Of a DNA stretch of 7,382 nucleotides, positions 7,017 through 7,382 are shown piece by piece. Numbering within the stretch: position 1 is the stretch's first letter; the number at the start of each line of letters is the position of its first letter. A program made the translations under genes and the position numbers. The notes beneath the pieces are model-generated. The model was not told where the DNA came from. It made no database searches and saw nothing but the letters and a program-made list of their open reading frames with translations. This DNA comes from Armatimonadota bacterium (GTDB taxonomy: Bacteria > Armatimonadota > Zipacnadia > Zipacnadales > FEN-943), in NCBI GenBank assembly GCA_026419655.1, contig JANZZA010000026.1:1-7382 (forward strand), written 5' to 3'.

Positions 7017-7046
7017 TTGAGTAAGCGATTAGTTCATGCATATCAT
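7017..7046 (+). promoter_or_regulatory. Probable sigma70-type promoter for the TolC-family gene
   Basis: TTGAGT (7017-7022; four of six matches to TTGACA) and TATCAT (7041-7046; five of six to TATAAT) are separated by 18 bp. They sit in an island that is about 60% A+T (6991-7060) within otherwise GC-rich DNA. Initiation around 7053 would leave a leader of roughly 40 nt before the ATG at 7092. The fit is good by eye, but the true sigma-factor preference of this organism is unknown. Confidence 0.5.
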
Positions 7047-7078
7047 GTATCACCTATCCAACTCCCAGTCCCTGTTGC

Positions 7079-7085
7079 GAGAGGG
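7079..7085 (+). promoter_or_regulatory. Ribosome site GAGAGGG favouring ATG 7092 over ATG 7086
   Basis: GAGAGGG directly abuts the ATG at 7086, leaving no spacing, but stands 6 nt before the in-frame ATG at 7092. The second ATG is therefore the better start. A competing site, GAAGGA (7171-7176), lies 5 nt before an in-frame TTG at 7182. Confidence 0.45.
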
Positions 7086-7091
7086 ATGACC

Positions 7092-7382
7092 ATGGTGCAG
7101 GACTTGCTCGGATACCGGTGTGCTGGGGACCTGCTAGTACCGGGGTTGGTGAGTCGCCGCATAGGCGGTCGAAGGACACCTTTGTGGCGGAGAGGGCTAT
7201 TGGTAGCCTCGGGGTTGACCGTCTGCAGCTTGGTGTCCGCCCAGCATCCTGCCCCTGTCATACCGCAGGGTGTGGACCTCAGCAAGCCGCTCACTCTCGA
7301 AGACGTCGTCAAGATTGCCCTGGCGAACAGTCCGACCATACCCATAGCTACAGAAGAAGTGCGGCGAGCTGTGGCGTCGGCT
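7092..7382 (+). CDS. TolC-family outer membrane efflux protein, N-terminal part only
   Basis: The frame is open from 7086 to the window end. After the signal region it reads QGVDLSKPLTLEDVVKIALA and then NSPTIPIATEEVRRAVASA. This is the typical start of TolC-family outer membrane factors (LTLxxAVxxALxNNPxxxxAxxxVxxA), the first helix of the outer-membrane/periplasmic channel used by RND, ABC and MFS exporters. A signal peptide is visible (LWRRGLLVASGLTVCSLVSA, cleaved before Gln). From ATG 7092, about 30 residues precede its basic region, which is long. The TTG at 7182, with GAAGGA 5 nt upstream, would give a compact signal peptide starting just before WRRGLL and is a serious alternative start. 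The family is fairly sure; substrate and partner pump lie outside the window. Confidence 0.8.
   Translation, partial: MVQDLLGYRCAGDLLVPGLVSRRIGGRRTPLWRRGLLVASGLTVCSLVSAQHPAPVIPQGVDLSKPLTLEDVVKIALANSPTIPIATEEVRRAVASA

Overview
The window is about 60% GC by eye. It looks like an accessory stretch of a Gram-negative-type bacterial chromosome: there is an outer-membrane efflux protein of the TolC type and two large predicted carbohydrate-active proteins. One of those has a signal peptide followed by thrombospondin-type-3 calcium loops. This combination is common in large-genome polysaccharide degraders such as Planctomycetota, Armatimonadota and related uncultured lineages. No marker gene fixes the taxonomy, so this is only an inference.

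Layout: (1) Positions 3-2117, plus strand: the 3' part of a glycoside hydrolase gene whose start lies outside the window. It has a clan-A-like TIM barrel with both expected catalytic glutamates visible. (2) 2118-2472: a gap between convergent genes. It holds no convincing gene but carries a dense set of possible RNA hairpins, two of them mutually exclusive. (3) 2473-6006, minus strand: a complete 1177-residue exported multidomain protein. It has an N-terminal beta-rich domain, EF-hand/TSP3 calcium loops, a GH42-like barrel and a trimerisation-like domain. The residue at the expected nucleophile position appears to be Asn instead of Glu. (4) 6007-6216: a divergent intergenic region with two tandem copies of a 9-bp palindrome. 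(5) 6217-6522, plus strand: a small membrane protein with a strong Shine-Dalgarno site. (6) 6523-7016: a non-coding stretch containing six recognisable, and perhaps eight, degenerate copies of a roughly 25-bp motif, spaced 59-62 bp apart with unrelated sequence between them. (7) 7017-7046: a likely sigma70-type promoter in an AT-rich island. (8) 7092-7382, plus strand: the 5' end of a TolC-family outer membrane factor, cut by the window edge.

How the genes may work together: the two glycosidase-like genes converge on a shared 3' region and could act on the same glycan outside the cytoplasm. The small membrane protein and the TolC-family gene lie on the other side of the divergent region and seem to be a separate unit. 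The most unusual element is the regularly spaced degenerate repeat array. Its geometry resembles a CRISPR array with a 61-bp period, but its repeats are too divergent for an ordinary active one and no cas gene is visible.
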